Shown: positions 38,001-53,000 of the stretch, in pieces
Numbering within the stretch: position 1 is the first letter of the stretch
Layout of the letters: each line of letters starts with the position of its first letter
Assembly: GCF_963966145.1 (NCBI RefSeq)
Contig: NC_091046.1
Location: 40,300,001-40,364,000 of the forward strand
Source of the DNA: Tenebrio molitor
Lineage: Eukaryota > Arthropoda > Insecta > Coleoptera > Tenebrionidae
Direction: 5' to 3'
Length of the DNA: 64,000 nt
Notes under the pieces: model-generated
Seen by the model: the letters and a program-made list of their open reading frames with translations, nothing else
Told to the model about the DNA's origin: nothing
The model's database searches: none
Translations under genes and position numbers: made by a program

Positions 38001-41000
38001 CCGCCACGCTTATCTACACCCCACCGACACCACTAAATAATTTATTTTTACGGCCACCTCGACGTACAACACTCGATCTATTATTTAACCCTTCCTCACT
38101 CGCTTGCAAAATTATTATCCTCCAGGAAAACATTGAAAAATAAATTTTTTACATTGCACATTGATGAACACCCATCTCGGGTTCCGTTTTATTTCCAATA
38201 AACGAATCGGGACGTTGACATGCGAAAACAAAGCGGCAACCATGCATGAAGGGTTACAACCTGGAATGCTGTCGCCATTGTCCCGAGTCCCGACACGGGT
38301 CATTCCCTGCCTCCTGCTACTTACAAAAACGGCGTCGTCGCCTTTTATTGCGCCACTTCCACCCCCGAGTAGTCTCCCAATATTCGGTGAAACTGCACTA
38401 ATCCAATTAAGAATTGAAGCCGCTGTATTCAATTAGGGGATGATCTGTCGGCCGCCAGTCTGAGTGGGCAAGAGCCCAAAAGCGGCCGCACCGCGCAAAA
38501 TAATCCAATTTGGGGTGGAACAATAGCAGAGCAGTCATTTCGGGTGGTGAAGTCGCAATTTCGTCAGGTGGTTCGGTCCAGAAAAACATTAGGCAAACTT
38601 GTCGAGTTGCACAAATTGTACGCGAGCGCCCTCCCCGCACTAATCTAATAATCGGGGTAGGTTTATCTCGGAGTCCCTGCTCAAACTTATAGACATTAAC
38701 CCCTTCCTCTGGTTAGTCGTAAACACGCTCCTCTTCAAACAATGAACTTCCTAGCCGCTGTGTTTATTATTTTGACGACGACAACTAGTCGAATGGTGCG
38801 CCACGCACTCATTCATAAATACGGAGGGTGCGTTCATCCCCGGCCGACAAGTCCGGCGGTTTTTGCCGGGGGCAACGAACTCGCCGGCTAAATACGTTCG
38901 TGTGCATAAAATTCCACAAAAAAACATTAAGAATTCAATCTTTTCAACAGGATCTGCTACAAATACAAACGGATATATTTGAACGAGTAAAGTGGGAAAC
39001 TTTGTGGGATTTGAAATGCAGAGATCTTGGAAAACAGTTATCCTTCGAGTTTTTCTTTTTATCCATCGCCGTGATTGGATGGCGTTAAGATTTCGCTCAC
39101 GCAGGCCTAGTTCTGCTTAAATAAACTGTCAATTTGGGTAAAGTGGGCCGCTGGGAGGCTACCCACTTTGCAAAATTTAACATCTTGCAATAATGGTCCA
39201 CTAACCTTGTAACATCTTTGTTACGGTATTACATAATTTATTTTTAATATGCGATAAAAATTTCAAAAGTTATTTTTGAACTCCAAGTCTTTCCTCCAAG
39301 TAAATAATAAATATTTAAAGATATTGTTTAAACAAGCGTTTATTGTAATTAAATAGTTGTGCTAAAAAATAATTGACTCTGTGGCTGATCCTCTCCCTTT
39401 TATCTCGATGGCGGCCCTGCCTCGAACATTCCAGGTAGGCCTTAGCCCCATGAGTCTTTGCGGTGTCGGAACCGGTGACAGCATCATTCGCATGCTACAA
39501 TATATTTTGATAAAATATTCTTTCAAATTAATTCAAAACGGAAGAATTTAAAATCAACTGTCAGTTTAATTTCATTAATTTTGAGCGTGCTTTACTAGTA
39601 CCTACTTTTGACACCTCTGTACCACGAAAAGGTCCTAATTTTTTTGGTAAATTTTTCAAATATGTAGTTCAATTGTGAATTTTTATTGGAAAAAGAATTG
39701 TAAAAAAAATCATCCAAGATAGGACCCAACGCAAGATGGTAACGGACGTTCAGAAATTAATCCGAGTGCCTGTGCATTTTTGAATGTATGTCTGTTTAAG
39801 ATGCGGTAAAAGTTTTATCCATATTCTTAGATTTAATTTTAGGTTATATGGTTTAAGGAACAAACCACAGACAATCCAAACAAGTCAATTTTACCTCAAT
39901 TAGAAAATATTGGATATTCAATGAAACAATGATATCAATTCCACGCCCCGTGTTAAAATATACTGAAATCCACGGCTATCGGCCAATGACATCCCTCGTA
40001 TTTTCATTCTACAAACGCAGATTGCCAATCGGAGGCGTTTGTAAACAATAAGTCGCGTAGGAACCGCTAAACGAGGCACAATTTTAAGTGTCAAATATTA
40101 AAAATCAAATTAAATTCAATTTTCAAAGAGTGTTTTTCTTCGTATAGTCGTGCAGAAAGTGTAGTCTTCAACTCGCGTATAATGACTCGGATGATTCCGC
40201 TACTCGCCTACGGCTCGTGCTGGCATTTTCATCCTCTTGAATAATAGCCATCATTATAATTACGCTTATTATGTATTATTTTTAAACACCGTACTTCACT
40301 TAAAAGAAGTTTAGGTCTTAATGAAGGGGATAAGAAAAATTTCCATTAACACTTCATTCCACTCAAACGACTAGGCATTTCTTGTCTTTGTCAAAGTTGT
40401 AAAACTTGTCTGAAACGTGAAATAATGAAGTGAATAATTATAAATTCGTTAATTTAAATTTTCCGCGCGACTGCCCAAACAATTTTTGAGTTTGGATTTT
40501 CACTTAACAACCTGTTCCTTGCTACTCAACGGATTTAGCGAAGCATTTTTCGTGATTTAATTATGAGACTCGTTTGATACAAATCGAACCACTTGTTTTT
40601 TTTTTCTGCGGGATGATCGACTCCCCTTATCAGGTCAGAAGTGGAGATTACATGGTTGCGGTGGTGTCTGGAGCCAACCCTAGTCGCAAATCTCGTCGAT
40701 CCAATATTCACTAACGACACGAAACGGTTGTAAATTGACACATGGGGGATTATTATGAGATACGTTATACGGCTGGCTTAGTTAGAGCAGAGCTCAGTAA
40801 TAGCCTTATCCATTCAAATTGACCCACTTAGCTTATCTTAACCTCAAAATCCGTTGTAATAGCGACAAAATAGAGGTTATACAACCCCAAACATGTAATC
40901 AACCTTCGGCAAGTGCGCCAAGATCTTTCACCATCAGAATTCTCTAGGTGAACTTAAATACCACTTGGTGCAAGAGGGAAACTAACTCGCTTTATTACTC

Positions 41001-44000
41001 CTAAAGTTCCTCGTCTCGCCTTAAGATTGTCACGCACAACATTTAACTGTGTACGATTCGGAATCTCTGAAGCCTCTTTGTTAACTCGTTCCTGTTATAG
41101 ACTCGTACAAATATAGTCTAGTACCAGCAGAATAGAGCACCCTTTGATGATTAACTAAGCAAGGAGCATTAAGTCGAGGGTGCAGCGCGAAGACAATGCA
41201 TCTTCCCGGAGTCAATTGAATTGGACATGACTCCGTCTCGTTCCGAACTAATCTAATAATTCCGGTGTATGTGGCCCAACTGTGCTCTCTAATATAAACA
41301 TTAGCACGTCTAATCACATTTACAATTCTCATAATGCACAAGACACTTGGTTTCATTACTGACACATTCAACACCGATAGAGAGAATTTTGTTACGAACG
41401 CGTGTTCACAACATCCGAAAGGTACACTCCAAGATCAACATCTTAAATATTTTCAAATGTTTGTGTTCGCTGTTATTTTCTTTGCTCGTCAAACTGTTCG
41501 ATAGGAAACCTTTCCGAGCAACAGTTTGTCTCTACATCAAGACGTGCATGCAAAGATATGCCAGGTATTGATCAGCGAATTGGAAGATTGTCAAAGGGAA
41601 GTTTTGTGTCATAACTTCTCCCTTTTATGACAATATGCTTTCAAAAAAAAAAATCGATCGAAATTAAAAGAATCAATAATAATACAATTTATTGATAAGC
41701 ACTGCACTATTACTTGATAGTAATATCCGTAATAGTGTATGTACTCCGGCAAAATTGCCGTGTCGCCGGGTGGAGATGGGATACGAAAAAAAAAAAAATA
41801 CAAAGAAGAAGGTGAGAATCTATGTCTGTGCTATTGTAAATTAGCAAATGTAGGTCGGGTTTGCCAAACTGACTTCGTACTCACTCGCTGAATCGACAAT
41901 AGAAATGTAATATTTGAAAATGTATCGCTAGGAAAACTGGTTTTATTTTCCTCTCACCGCGAGACATTTCAGGACAATGCACTTGTGGCAAAATCGCAAT
42001 GGCAGAAAATGTAACAACGTTCAAATATTTCTGAGAAGTCTTTTTACATTGCAATAAAAAAATTAGCTTGTTGAGTACAAATTTGTTAGGGTATAAGAGT
42101 TATTGGCTCATATGCATAAAAAATAAGTTTTTACTTTAAGTAAAAGTATTCAGTAAAAGTGTGCTCTTAGAAGTAAATACTGTAAGTGGCAGTATTTACT
42201 TAATTTTGTATGCATAATCTTTTACTTTTACTATCAAGTATACCGGGTGTAGAATTGGTTTACGAGACATAGGATTTTACATGTAAAAATAAAGAGTTTC
42301 AATTATTGGCTCCCCTAATAATTGTACGGCAAAATAGTTACAATGAAAGTTGGAGAGAATTAAAATTACTGTCTAATTTCAGTCTTACCTTTTTTTCTAA
42401 CATCTTGTGGTACTGAAAGAAAGTCAAGAAAGAAGTTGACACAAAAACAGTCAAAAGTACTACTAAGCATCAAATTGTATTTCTTTCTTTAAATGTTATT
42501 ATGGAGGATCTTTTTTAAGCAACTTCCAAGCAACATTTGCTTCAGGTTTCCCAGACCGATCAATTTCTGCCACAGAAACAATTGGAAGAATTGTAGAGAA
42601 GTTTGAGCATTTAATGGAAGACACCTTTTCATTCATCCTGTAGTCCTGTACGACTTCATTTGAAAGGCAAATCAAAAGACAATTAAATAATAGAGAAACC
42701 ATCCATCCGACAAATACATAGTATTTTAAAAGTCAAATTTCATGGCTAGTGCTACTTTTTAGTATTTTTGTGTTAACTCCTTTTTTGCTTTTCTTTCAGT
42801 ACCACAAGATGTTAGAAAAAAACAAAGAGTGGAATTAGACAGTATTTTTAATTCTCTCTAACTTTCATTTTAACTATTTTGGCATAAAATTATTAGGGGA
42901 ACCAATAATTGAAACTCTTTATTTTTACATGGAAAATCCTATGTCTCGTAAACCAATTCTACACCCGGTATACTAACAGATTTTCCAGTAAGTGCTGATT
43001 TTTTTGAATTTTATGTCGGCTATGATCTGAAATTTGACTGCAAACGTGAAGCTTTTTAGGTGGTTTAATAATATTAGTAAATTGGAATTAAAAACTTCAT
43101 AGAAGGTAAGTGACTCGCTACGTAGGTACTTTGTCCTATTTCAACACCTGAAATTGTTTTTAGATCAATAATAATATTTCTAAAATATTAACAGTTATTG
43201 TGGATCAGTATGGAGTCTGATGATGAGCTATCCAATGCTAATTCGTTTGTGTCTGATTCTGAGGATAACATTAACCCGAAGGATAATCGACAAATGCAGT
43301 TTGTTACAATACTGAAAAAGTTCTCCACTCTATTGAACAAATCGCAAACCCCTGTAATTAAAAAGCAAAAAAAGGAAGCACTTAGTGCAATGTCTAGAGC
43401 ATGCCTTACACACTTCGGGGAAAACATAACGGAGAGTAAAATATTAAAGAAACTTAATAACATGAAAACGGAACTTAAGAAGAAGACTGACAGTAAGGTC
43501 ACAGGCAACAAAACAGTGAAGTTAAAAGACTGGGAAAAGAACCTTCTTGAATTATTAGAAGGTAAACGTGGAGAAAATCCAAGTATGCGGAAAGTGCCTG
43601 GTAATTAAAATATAAAAGATGATTAAAACATCTTATTACGAAGTTTGTTTACAGGTGCATCATCTTTTGGAGTAGCAAATAGTAGCTCTATTATATCCGC
43701 AAAAACAGTTGCCTCCATGCTCTTCGCCCCCCAAAAAAATTAAATTCGCTGCGGAAAGTGAAGAAACCAAAAATCTTACTAATGGCGAGTTACAAAGACT
43801 TGTCTTATTAGAACAACTGAAATTAATAAGACTACAACAAGAACAAATAAAAAGTAATTTAATTTTAATTGATGGTTCAAATGTAATATTGTAAGTGAAT
43901 TGCGTTAGATATTATTGTTAATAACAAATAAGAAACCCATAAAACATTGTTATAAAATTAACTAATAAATGAATACTTAAGGTATGTATTTTCTTATCTT

Positions 44001-47000
44001 AGCGCAAATAAAATTCTCGCTAGTTCATTTCTCCGTTGAATACCTCGCATTCTTACTTGATTTTCGTTTTCCCCGTTTTCCTGATAATTATCATCATCTT
44101 CGACAATATCGACAATATCGACAATATAAACAGGATGTTATGATTCTAGGAATTTTATTTAATGAGACTCGAATTTCATTCATTAATATGGGAAATCGTT
44201 TTTTCACCTGACCAAAACATCTTTCAATTATTATCCTATTTGTTGCATGTTGTTCATTAAAATAATTTTCGACAGGCGTTTGTGGATTTCTGTAGGGAGA
44301 CATTAACCACGGAGCAATAGCATAACCAGAATCTGCCAATAAGACTGCTTGTCCTCTGTCAAATCGTGATATAACAGGTAATATATCGGAATTTCGTAAA
44401 ATCCTGCTATCGTGAACTGATCCTGGCCAAGAAGCGTCGACACTAGTAAACAACTCATCAGAATTACAAGTGGCTTGTACATTTATTGATGCAAATTGCT
44501 TTCTGCAAATGTATTCGTCACCATGAACAGCAGGTTTCCTGATTTTAATTTGAGTACAATCGAGTGCTCCAAAAGCACATGGAAAGTTGTACTTCTCTTG
44601 CCAAAGACGTTTTGCGTCTTCTACTTCTTCATGTCTTGTAGGAAATTTTATCCACTGATTAGCTTTCTCAAGAATTTTTCTACTAACATAGTCAACTGTT
44701 CTGCAGACCGTACTCTGATGGGCACCACTGTCTTCTCCCACTCCAACCTGAAAACCTGGATCACCCATATATCGCAAATAAATTTCCATTCTCTGTTTGG
44801 GAGATAATGCTCCTCCTCTTCTTTCCTCAGTGTTGCCCAAAAATATTTCAGCTAAATATTCAACATTTCTTTCCTCGAAACGGTACATTGGTTTGTATAT
44901 ATTTGCACTAGCTGATTTTCGCGCTTTATAAATTTTGCGCTGTGGGATAGGTTGAAACAGTGCCATTTTACGAAATCTTGAACTCAAAAGATGACAGAGG
45001 CAAAATTCAAGTCGCTCAAATACCAGCTTGAAAATTTTTAAGTGTTTACTGCAAACTACGAGTAAAGCCTTGATTTTATGCATTTGTACTTAAGCTTTTG
45101 CTGGAAAATTAAGCAAAACCTTGAAAAAAGCGGATGCTGTATTTTTTAAGTGTTCACTAATAAGTAGTTGCTGGTTTTTATGCATGCAATTGGTAGTAAA
45201 GACTTAAAAATTGATAGTAAAAGCATTTACTTATTTTTATGCATATGAGCCATTGTGTCCAAAAAAAAATTAATAAATAAAAATAAACGCTAAACCTCAG
45301 AAAATAAGACGAATCTAAAAAAAATAATTGATGAGATAAAAATCCGTAATATGTACATACATATACAGTAATTTTATTGCTAGCGAAGGTGAAAAATAAT
45401 CTCATAAAGGAAATTTTTGCAAAAGAATCAATTCAAATGGTTCTGTTTTCCCAATGATTTAAATAATCAATGCAAAGTCGGTAAAATGATCCGTTTCTAG
45501 TTATTTTACATTAGTATGCAGTAGGTGTATTTTACAGCGCGACAACTAGGTTTACTGATTAGTTCAAGCACGACATTTGTATTAGATTTTTCGGCTTACC
45601 AAATGTTTTATTTTGCACTTTTGCAGACTTTTATGATAATGAAATAACAAACTTTTTGACATACAGAGCTGCCAACTCTCTAGGTTGTATTTGCCCTATT
45701 ATGATTAGCAGCCATTTATTAATCAATACAAATTTTAAAAAACATTTACCGGAAAAATAATACATGTAAATGTGTTTTTTTACACTAAATTAAAGTAAAG
45801 CATGAACACTTTAATTTTAAAGTAACTGCAAAAAAAGAAAATCAACCGTGCAAGCTACCGCACTCCCCCAGATATTTACAGCATCCGTCAGTAAATTGCA
45901 GTTACTTTAACGTAAATTGACAGTTAATGGTGTGTTTTACAGTTTGGGAGGCCGAAATATATTTTTTTTTGTTCGACACTGTCAGAATTTGACAATTTTC
46001 TCCTGTGTGAACGGATTTTGATAAATGTGGCAACTTGTCAAAACGAAACGTCAAGCTAATTTTAAAGATTTTAAGCGATTTGGAGCCTTTAAGGGCCTCG
46101 TCGAACAAAAAAACGTTATATTCAACTCGTTCGTGTGTAAATTGGGCCTTTTTTGGCACTCGTGGCCCTTTAGAACGTTTCACTCGCGTTTTAAACTGGT
46201 CCACTCATGCCAAAAAAAGGTCCAATTTACACGCAAACTCGTTAAATAAACTACTATTACAACGTTGTTATATTTTATTGTATTTTTTTAATATTTCTTG
46301 ATAACATAAGACTAAACGAGAGAAGCAGGTTTTGGAAACATACTACGTAATTGAGTAATTGAGGGTTTCTTCAAATAATAGACTCTCGGTACAATAAAGG
46401 AAGTATAGTGACCACTAAATTACAAGAGTTTATTATTGCTTGTCACATTGTCAGTGAAATTTTGGTTAAAATAGGAAAATCTTGTTTGGTTTCTAGTGTT
46501 AGGAATTACTTAAAGATAGAAATACACATCACGTGGTGGCCGCCCTAACTTGTTGTCGCATAAATCACAGGACCGCCCAGGTGCTTTTCCTTTTGAATAT
46601 TCCAAATACATAGTATAAAAGCATTAAGTATTTCTTTTGCAACATATGAAGCACAAAGAAGAAACATGGTCATAAAAATTTGATCAGCAATTAACAAAAA
46701 ATAAAAATTATATCGAGCAACGAGTTACTTTGAAAGATATTCTTCCAAGATTGCTTGATCTTCGTACCGTGTTTACCAAATTCTATTATAAAAATTCTTG
46801 GTGTAATATTTAAGACGATTTAAAATTTGAATTTGTGCATACAAATACTGAAATAACATTTCATTTAAAACTTCACATTCATAAATTTCCTCTATCATTT
46901 CTTTTTTAGATCAAAGAACAAACTATCACAAAGAAAAACTCAACTTTTGTGCCCACGAAGAGAGGTAAAAAAACAGCACAAGGCAATTGATAATATAAAA

Positions 47001-50000
47001 TTTAATTTTTTATATTTAGCTTTGTTAAGAATAAAATGCCGACGTGTTATTTTTGTAAATGTATTTTGATAGTCCTTTCTGTTTGCTGAAACTCTGCATC
47101 GCGTTACTGTCACTTGAGCAACTAGCTGACGTTTTAAATAGACTTTCAGGACGCTTTAATGTCTACTGGACAAATAAATTAATGAGATACCCAACAAAGT
47201 TTGTTCTGGACTCATTCGTGCATCAACTTCGTTGTCATCACACAGTGCATCTGCACCGGCTTTGTTGGTGCAATAAATCCTGATTGCTCAATCTTTGTTG
47301 AAATCTGTAACGTGTCGCGAACCAAAACCACCATTGAGAGATCCTGTGAAGCACGACTCTTTCAAAATATTAGTCCTAATGAAGTAAATTACAAACTGGA
47401 ACGCAAATTATATTTAGCAATATTTTAACGTGTATTAAGAGTTGCAGAAATTAGTTAATTAAACTAGTGAATTTCAGCGCCACCTAATATCCCAATATCA
47501 ATTAAACTCAAATCATGTTAGATTTTAGATGTTAGTACAGTAAAAAGTGAAAGTATGTTCTATCGCTCCGGTGTGAAGCTAAATACTCTTGTACTGATTT
47601 AATTTTATTGTTTTCCAACTTAATGAACTCTTTGGAACAGTTGGTTCAGCTATCTCAACAGGTCTAGAGCGAAACGTTGTTGTAGAAAATAAAAGTATCT
47701 TTTGTTGCTCCGGTAAATAATGTTGCGTTAATGATGCGTAGGAGTCTGCAAATGAAATCAAAATAAAGGCGGAAAAAGCTCCGATTTCGGCATCAAATTT
47801 CCGGCGACGTTTGTTTATTGCTTCCAATAGGACCCGTTCCTAATCTGATTCATTTGTGTAAACATATTGGCGTTTCTCGAGTTTCGATTGACAAAAACAC
47901 AAATTTGATTATAAACTGAAGAAAAATAGAAACGTGTGGAGCCTACTCGTATTAATTTGGGAGATGCGTTTAGTAACCTGTATAAACGGGGTGGAAATTC
48001 TGTAAGCCCGGTATTAAAAGCCCACGTAGATGAAACGGCGTGACCTTTCTCCGCCGCTATAAAGGGCGAAATGAAGCATAATAAGAATGTGTTTTAATGG
48101 CGGTGAAAGCACGCGGACATTTGTTTCGGTTTTTATGCCGGCACGTTCCGATAAAGAGTCTTCCTGTTCCTTGGCGAAATGAGTGCGAGTGGTAAATTGC
48201 GACGTCGGTTTTTAATCGACCATCGAAAACGAGTTTATCGTGATTTACGCCTCCTCTCACTAAGTAGCAATATAGAAAATAAATTGAATCAAAATGAAAT
48301 TTCCAATAAACGCGGAGCTTGCAGAAGGCGGAGGTGCACTTCCTGCATCCGTCAGATGGTGGTATTTTTTTAATGAGATAAAGGAGTCGTATGTAAAGGC
48401 GCTTTCTTATTGAGGTGAGCTTTCGATTAGCCTGAGAGGGTAGGCGACAGGATCGCCCCTTTACATGAGATAATTTGCGTTTCCCTGTCGCCAGCTTATT
48501 TTCCCCCCGAATTATTCCCGCGTGATAGGAACACAGCAACTTTAACAAAGTTAAAATTTATTTGTTCACTTATCTTCGGGACAAATTGGCCATTTGCATA
48601 CATAAGAAAAAAAGAAATTTAAAGGAAGAATTCGTTTAGCATCCATCACGCATGAAATTTTAAAGACGTGATGCATCACCGACTCGAAACAGTAAATTTT
48701 TTATTAGCGACACCACCTTAAACGCACTCCTCTTACACGTCATCAATCTCAACTTAGAACCTGAAACTTAATAACATTGACGAATTGAAGACTACCTTTG
48801 CACCTATTCATCACGCACCGAGCGAAATGTCAATTCCAGACGCCGGGGCTTGATGTGACAGGAGGCAAATCATAAATAAACTTGCCAATTTTAAAATTCT
48901 AAACTCAAGACACTCGTTTCCGGAAAATCGAATGTTTAAAATTGCGGACCGGAGCGGTGACGGATTGAGCCGTGGGCGACGATTCGAACAAATATTCTTT
49001 CTGCCACTGACAGCGACTGGGCCAGGTAATTTGCAATTTTAAGTCGCTTCGAGACTGTCGACTTTGCAAATCGTCGATACTTCATGCTGGGCCCCAAATT
49101 TCTTCGGCCAATCGCGAAAAATTAATTCGTTTCTAACAGGTCTGGGATTTCGTCGACTACGTTGTCAAACAAATTTGTAGTTTTTCGTTATTAAATGAAG
49201 CTTTAAATAAAAAAAAAACTTCATTTTAATAATTTCGATATTTATTTACAAAGTTAGCGAAAAAAAATAATAGTTATATTTTGAATAAAATCTACATTTG
49301 CATTATTAAGTCAAAAATTGGTTTTCATCTGCGTAATTGATCGCCGTAAATTATGCAAAAATGGATTTGTAGGGAATAGGTAGTGGAATCAGGTTGGTTC
49401 GGTTCACATTTATAAATAAGAAGCTTCAAGAACGTAAGCGATCCTTTTGTTGATGAGTTGTACTGTTTTGTCATAGATTGTTTGAATTGTAATCATTTAA
49501 CTAACCAATTAAATGTTTCTAATTTTGCTTAATCAAATACACCTCTAGACGAAGATTTTGATTAAAATTTAATAGAAATCTGATTGCTGCTTCGTCTTAT
49601 TCGAATTTCACTAAGAACAATCCATCATGAAAAAAAGGCTAAATCATGTAAGTGCAGGTCTGTTGCGAAGATATTTAATTAAAAATTAATATTTTCTAAC
49701 TTGAAAAATTAGGAATTTGTCTTACTATTCCCTTATACTTGTTGTCCGGTTGTTGTTCGTTGTTGTTATGATCAAGAGAATATACCATTTTCCAAAAAGT
49801 GAAAAATTATCTACTGACGTCTTACTGTCCCCTTCAGGTGTTGGACACTTACATTTAAATTGGCAGAACTTCTTTCGCTGTATCAGATAAGAGGTAATAA
49901 AAGATAACAGTTCTGAGGGTCTCTGACTTAAAAAAAAATGCTTCAATTTGTCTCTTGTGACGCTCGTTATAAATATTCTGATTAAGAAGGTTTTTGCTAA

Positions 50001-53000
50001 ATTGAATATGTAATACCAATAAAATGTAATTTTTCAAAAACATTTGGAAAAAAACACAACTAGTTTTCCTTGCAAGACGCCAAATACAAATTTTGTAGTT
50101 ACACTGTTTTTCTTTTGGTTTCTTCTTTTGTCAATCGTATTTCACTATTTCCCAAAACTATTTCCTATCTCTATTAAATGTCAAAGTGACGTAAATATGA
50201 AATAGTTTTGAGAATCGCCCTCAAATGTCACATGATTTATATTGATAAATCACAACTCCGAATTGTTTGAATAGCAACCAATCACAATTTAATTAAGCGG
50301 AAATTTTCCCTAGGGAAAATTTCCGATATAATTGCCCTAGGGAAAAATTTTTTCGGGCGATTCTCTTCCGAATATACCTCGGGACAGATATATATCGCCA
50401 GAAATTTTTTCTTGCAGTCCAACACTCGTGTTTGTCGCTCAAAATTACCCTCGGGCTAGCGCCCTCGTGTAATTTTCTTGCTACAAACACTCGTGTGTGA
50501 GGACTGCTCGAAAAAATTTCCGGCAATATATCTGTCCCTTGGTATATTATATATGAGAAATATCTACAGGTTTTGAGATTGCTAACGGCTTTTAATAATT
50601 GTAAACATTATAATTTATAAAGAACCGTATGAGGAACATCATCTAGCTCTGAAACAGAGTAGAATCTAGCAGACCATGCTACCATAAAAGACATTGAATT
50701 TCCATATGGAATAGCTGTGACATAGCTTACATTTTAAGAGCTTTCAGTAACAGAAATTATTTTGTCACAGCAATAAATTGTTTCAGATGCTCCCGAGAAC
50801 CGGAAGGAATATTTAAAAAAATATCTACTTAGACGGCAGATTATTTATGACTTTCGAGATACATATTTTGTACAGGGTGATTCGCTCGAGCAAAAACACA
50901 CACTTCTAATCGATTTAAAATTCTCAAAAAATTCAGGAATGATTGTGTAATGCTGTAGAACATTCTGTCAAAATTTCAAATTTTTTAATGAAACGAGTAC
51001 AGTCCTTTTTTTTATCTGTTGCCATAGGGAATTGCACGGTAAAACTTATACCTCCTGTTAACTTTTGTTCTGATGAAAACATTCAAACCATTTTTGGAAC
51101 AAAGTTGGAAGATTTTTTAAACTATCGGATAGATTACAATTCAATATGCTAAAGTGTAGAAAAAGTTGTGAAAAAAATATTTCTAGCGCGCCGGAATAAT
51201 AAATAGTACGTGGAGCGGCCCGCCAGAATAGCGTCCCTGTCGGCTCGACCAGCACTTGACCATCTCCACTTTTGACTTTTGTCACTTTTATTTAAACAAT
51301 AAATAGTGAAATCTCCTCGAGGCGATGATTAAAATAAATAATAAATTCAAATATAAAACCTAATTTTTGCTCCCATATCGCCTACTACGTTTTTTGTCAA
51401 ATTATTTACGTTCATTAATTTCAACTTTGAAGAGTAAAATTAGTAAAATAAAACTGCTTATCGTTATTCAAAAAGTATGCATTACGTAGTCTTATTATAG
51501 TCGGCACAGAGATATAGTGATAATGATTTATTACAAAAATAAAAATTAGCACCAAATCTGCAGTGCATCATAAGTTAACAGAGGGTATATTTTTTATCAT
51601 GCAATTAATTCCCTATGGCAAGAGTTAAAAAAAACGCATAAGAAACTGTGGAGGAATTAAGGGCAAGAATAACTGAAGCTGGTAATTAATTCCATTACAG
51701 TGCAACATTGACAAAACACGCGAAGAAATTTTCAAGATCGCTTGGAACCATTGTCTAGCAGCCGAAGGAAAACACTTTGAACATTTCCTTTGATAATTTC
51801 TGTTAATTTGTTGAGTTATTTGTACGTTAACATTTTGTTTGTTTTTTTTTTTTATAAATAAATGTTTACATGTTCTGCCTTCCAGAAGCTAATTTAATCA
51901 TAGCCTCGAGGAGATCTCGCTATTTATTTTTTAAATGAAAGTGACAAAAGTCAAAACTAGAGATGGTCAGGTCTCAGGTGCTAGTTGAGCCGACTGGGAC
52001 GCTATTCTGGCGGCCGCTCGACGTACTATTATTCCGGCGCCCTAGACATATTTTTTCACAACTTTTCCGACAGTTTAAGATATTGAATTGTAATCTATTC
52101 GATAGTTTAAAAAATCTTCCAACTTTGTTCCAAAAATGGTTTGAATATTTTCGTCAGAACAAAAGTTAACAGGAGGTATAAGTTTTACCATGCAATTCCC
52201 TATGGCAACAGTTAAAACAATGCACTGTATATATTTCGTTTTAATTCAATAACCGCTGCATTAATTTACATAATTTTTTACTGAGAGTCCTTTCAAAAAT
52301 TTAGGAAAAATTTGATGTCATTGAAATCATGAAAGCATCACCGGTTTTTGAAATCAATAGAATTCGATATTAAAGTCCAAAATTTAGCTATGATTTATTA
52401 TTAAATTGGGCGGTCACTTCAACAATAGAGGTTGACATGGGTTATTTATGACACCCTTAAGAGACTAAAGAATTACTAGAAAAGTTCTCAACAGATGTTT
52501 CCCAACAAAGAGGTATTTATTTATGACACTGCAGTTGTAAATCTTGATCATTTTTAGCTGCTAATGTTAAAATTGGAATAATTCAAAAACTAATCCTCTT
52601 TTGATGCGAATTTCATAAATATGGTCTTTGAATTAATTGTGAATTATAAACGTGCACGGAAAAAACATTTTTTGGTCAAAATCAATTTTTTTAAATTTTA
52701 TGGGGTAATTGTTCACTTTAACTACTTCTGGAATTTTCGCGTTTTTTCTAGCTAGACAGCCTCAGGACGTCCTCCTACATCGTTTCCCACCAGTCAAACC
52801 TTGTGCAAATGAAAATTTTCCTTATCCTTTAGTTATACTAAGACTTGGCGCGACCTTGACGCGATCTTGAAACACAACAAGAGAGAAAAAAGGCATTTGC
52901 ACAAGGTTTGAATGGTGGGACTCGATCTAGGAGGACGCCCTGAGGCTGTCTAGCCAGAAAAAACGCGAAAATTCCAGAAGTAGTTAAAGTGAACAATTAC

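Larger units (their letters stand above)
42105..45251. mobile_element. PIF/Harbinger DNA transposon (3.15 kb)
   Basis: Terminal inverted repeats GGCTCATATGCATAAAAAAT and ATTTTTATGCATATGAGCC, with the 3-base duplication ATT at 42102-42104 and 45252-45254, the length expected for this superfamily. Sub-terminal AGTAAA-rich repeats occur at both ends (TTTTACTATCAAG near the left, TTGATAGTAAAA near the right). Two genes converge inside: a MADF/Myb-like protein on plus and a DDE nuclease on minus. A 726-bp MITE is nested near the left end. Confidence 0.9.

Noticed and set aside
43198..43209. Upstream TTG start for the Harbinger accessory protein
   Set aside because: A proper ATG lies four codons later at 43210 and begins a typical acidic lead.
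48057..48548. 163-codon minus-strand frame
   Set aside because: Inside the giant intron, no domain, signal or codon pattern recognised; better seen as chance.
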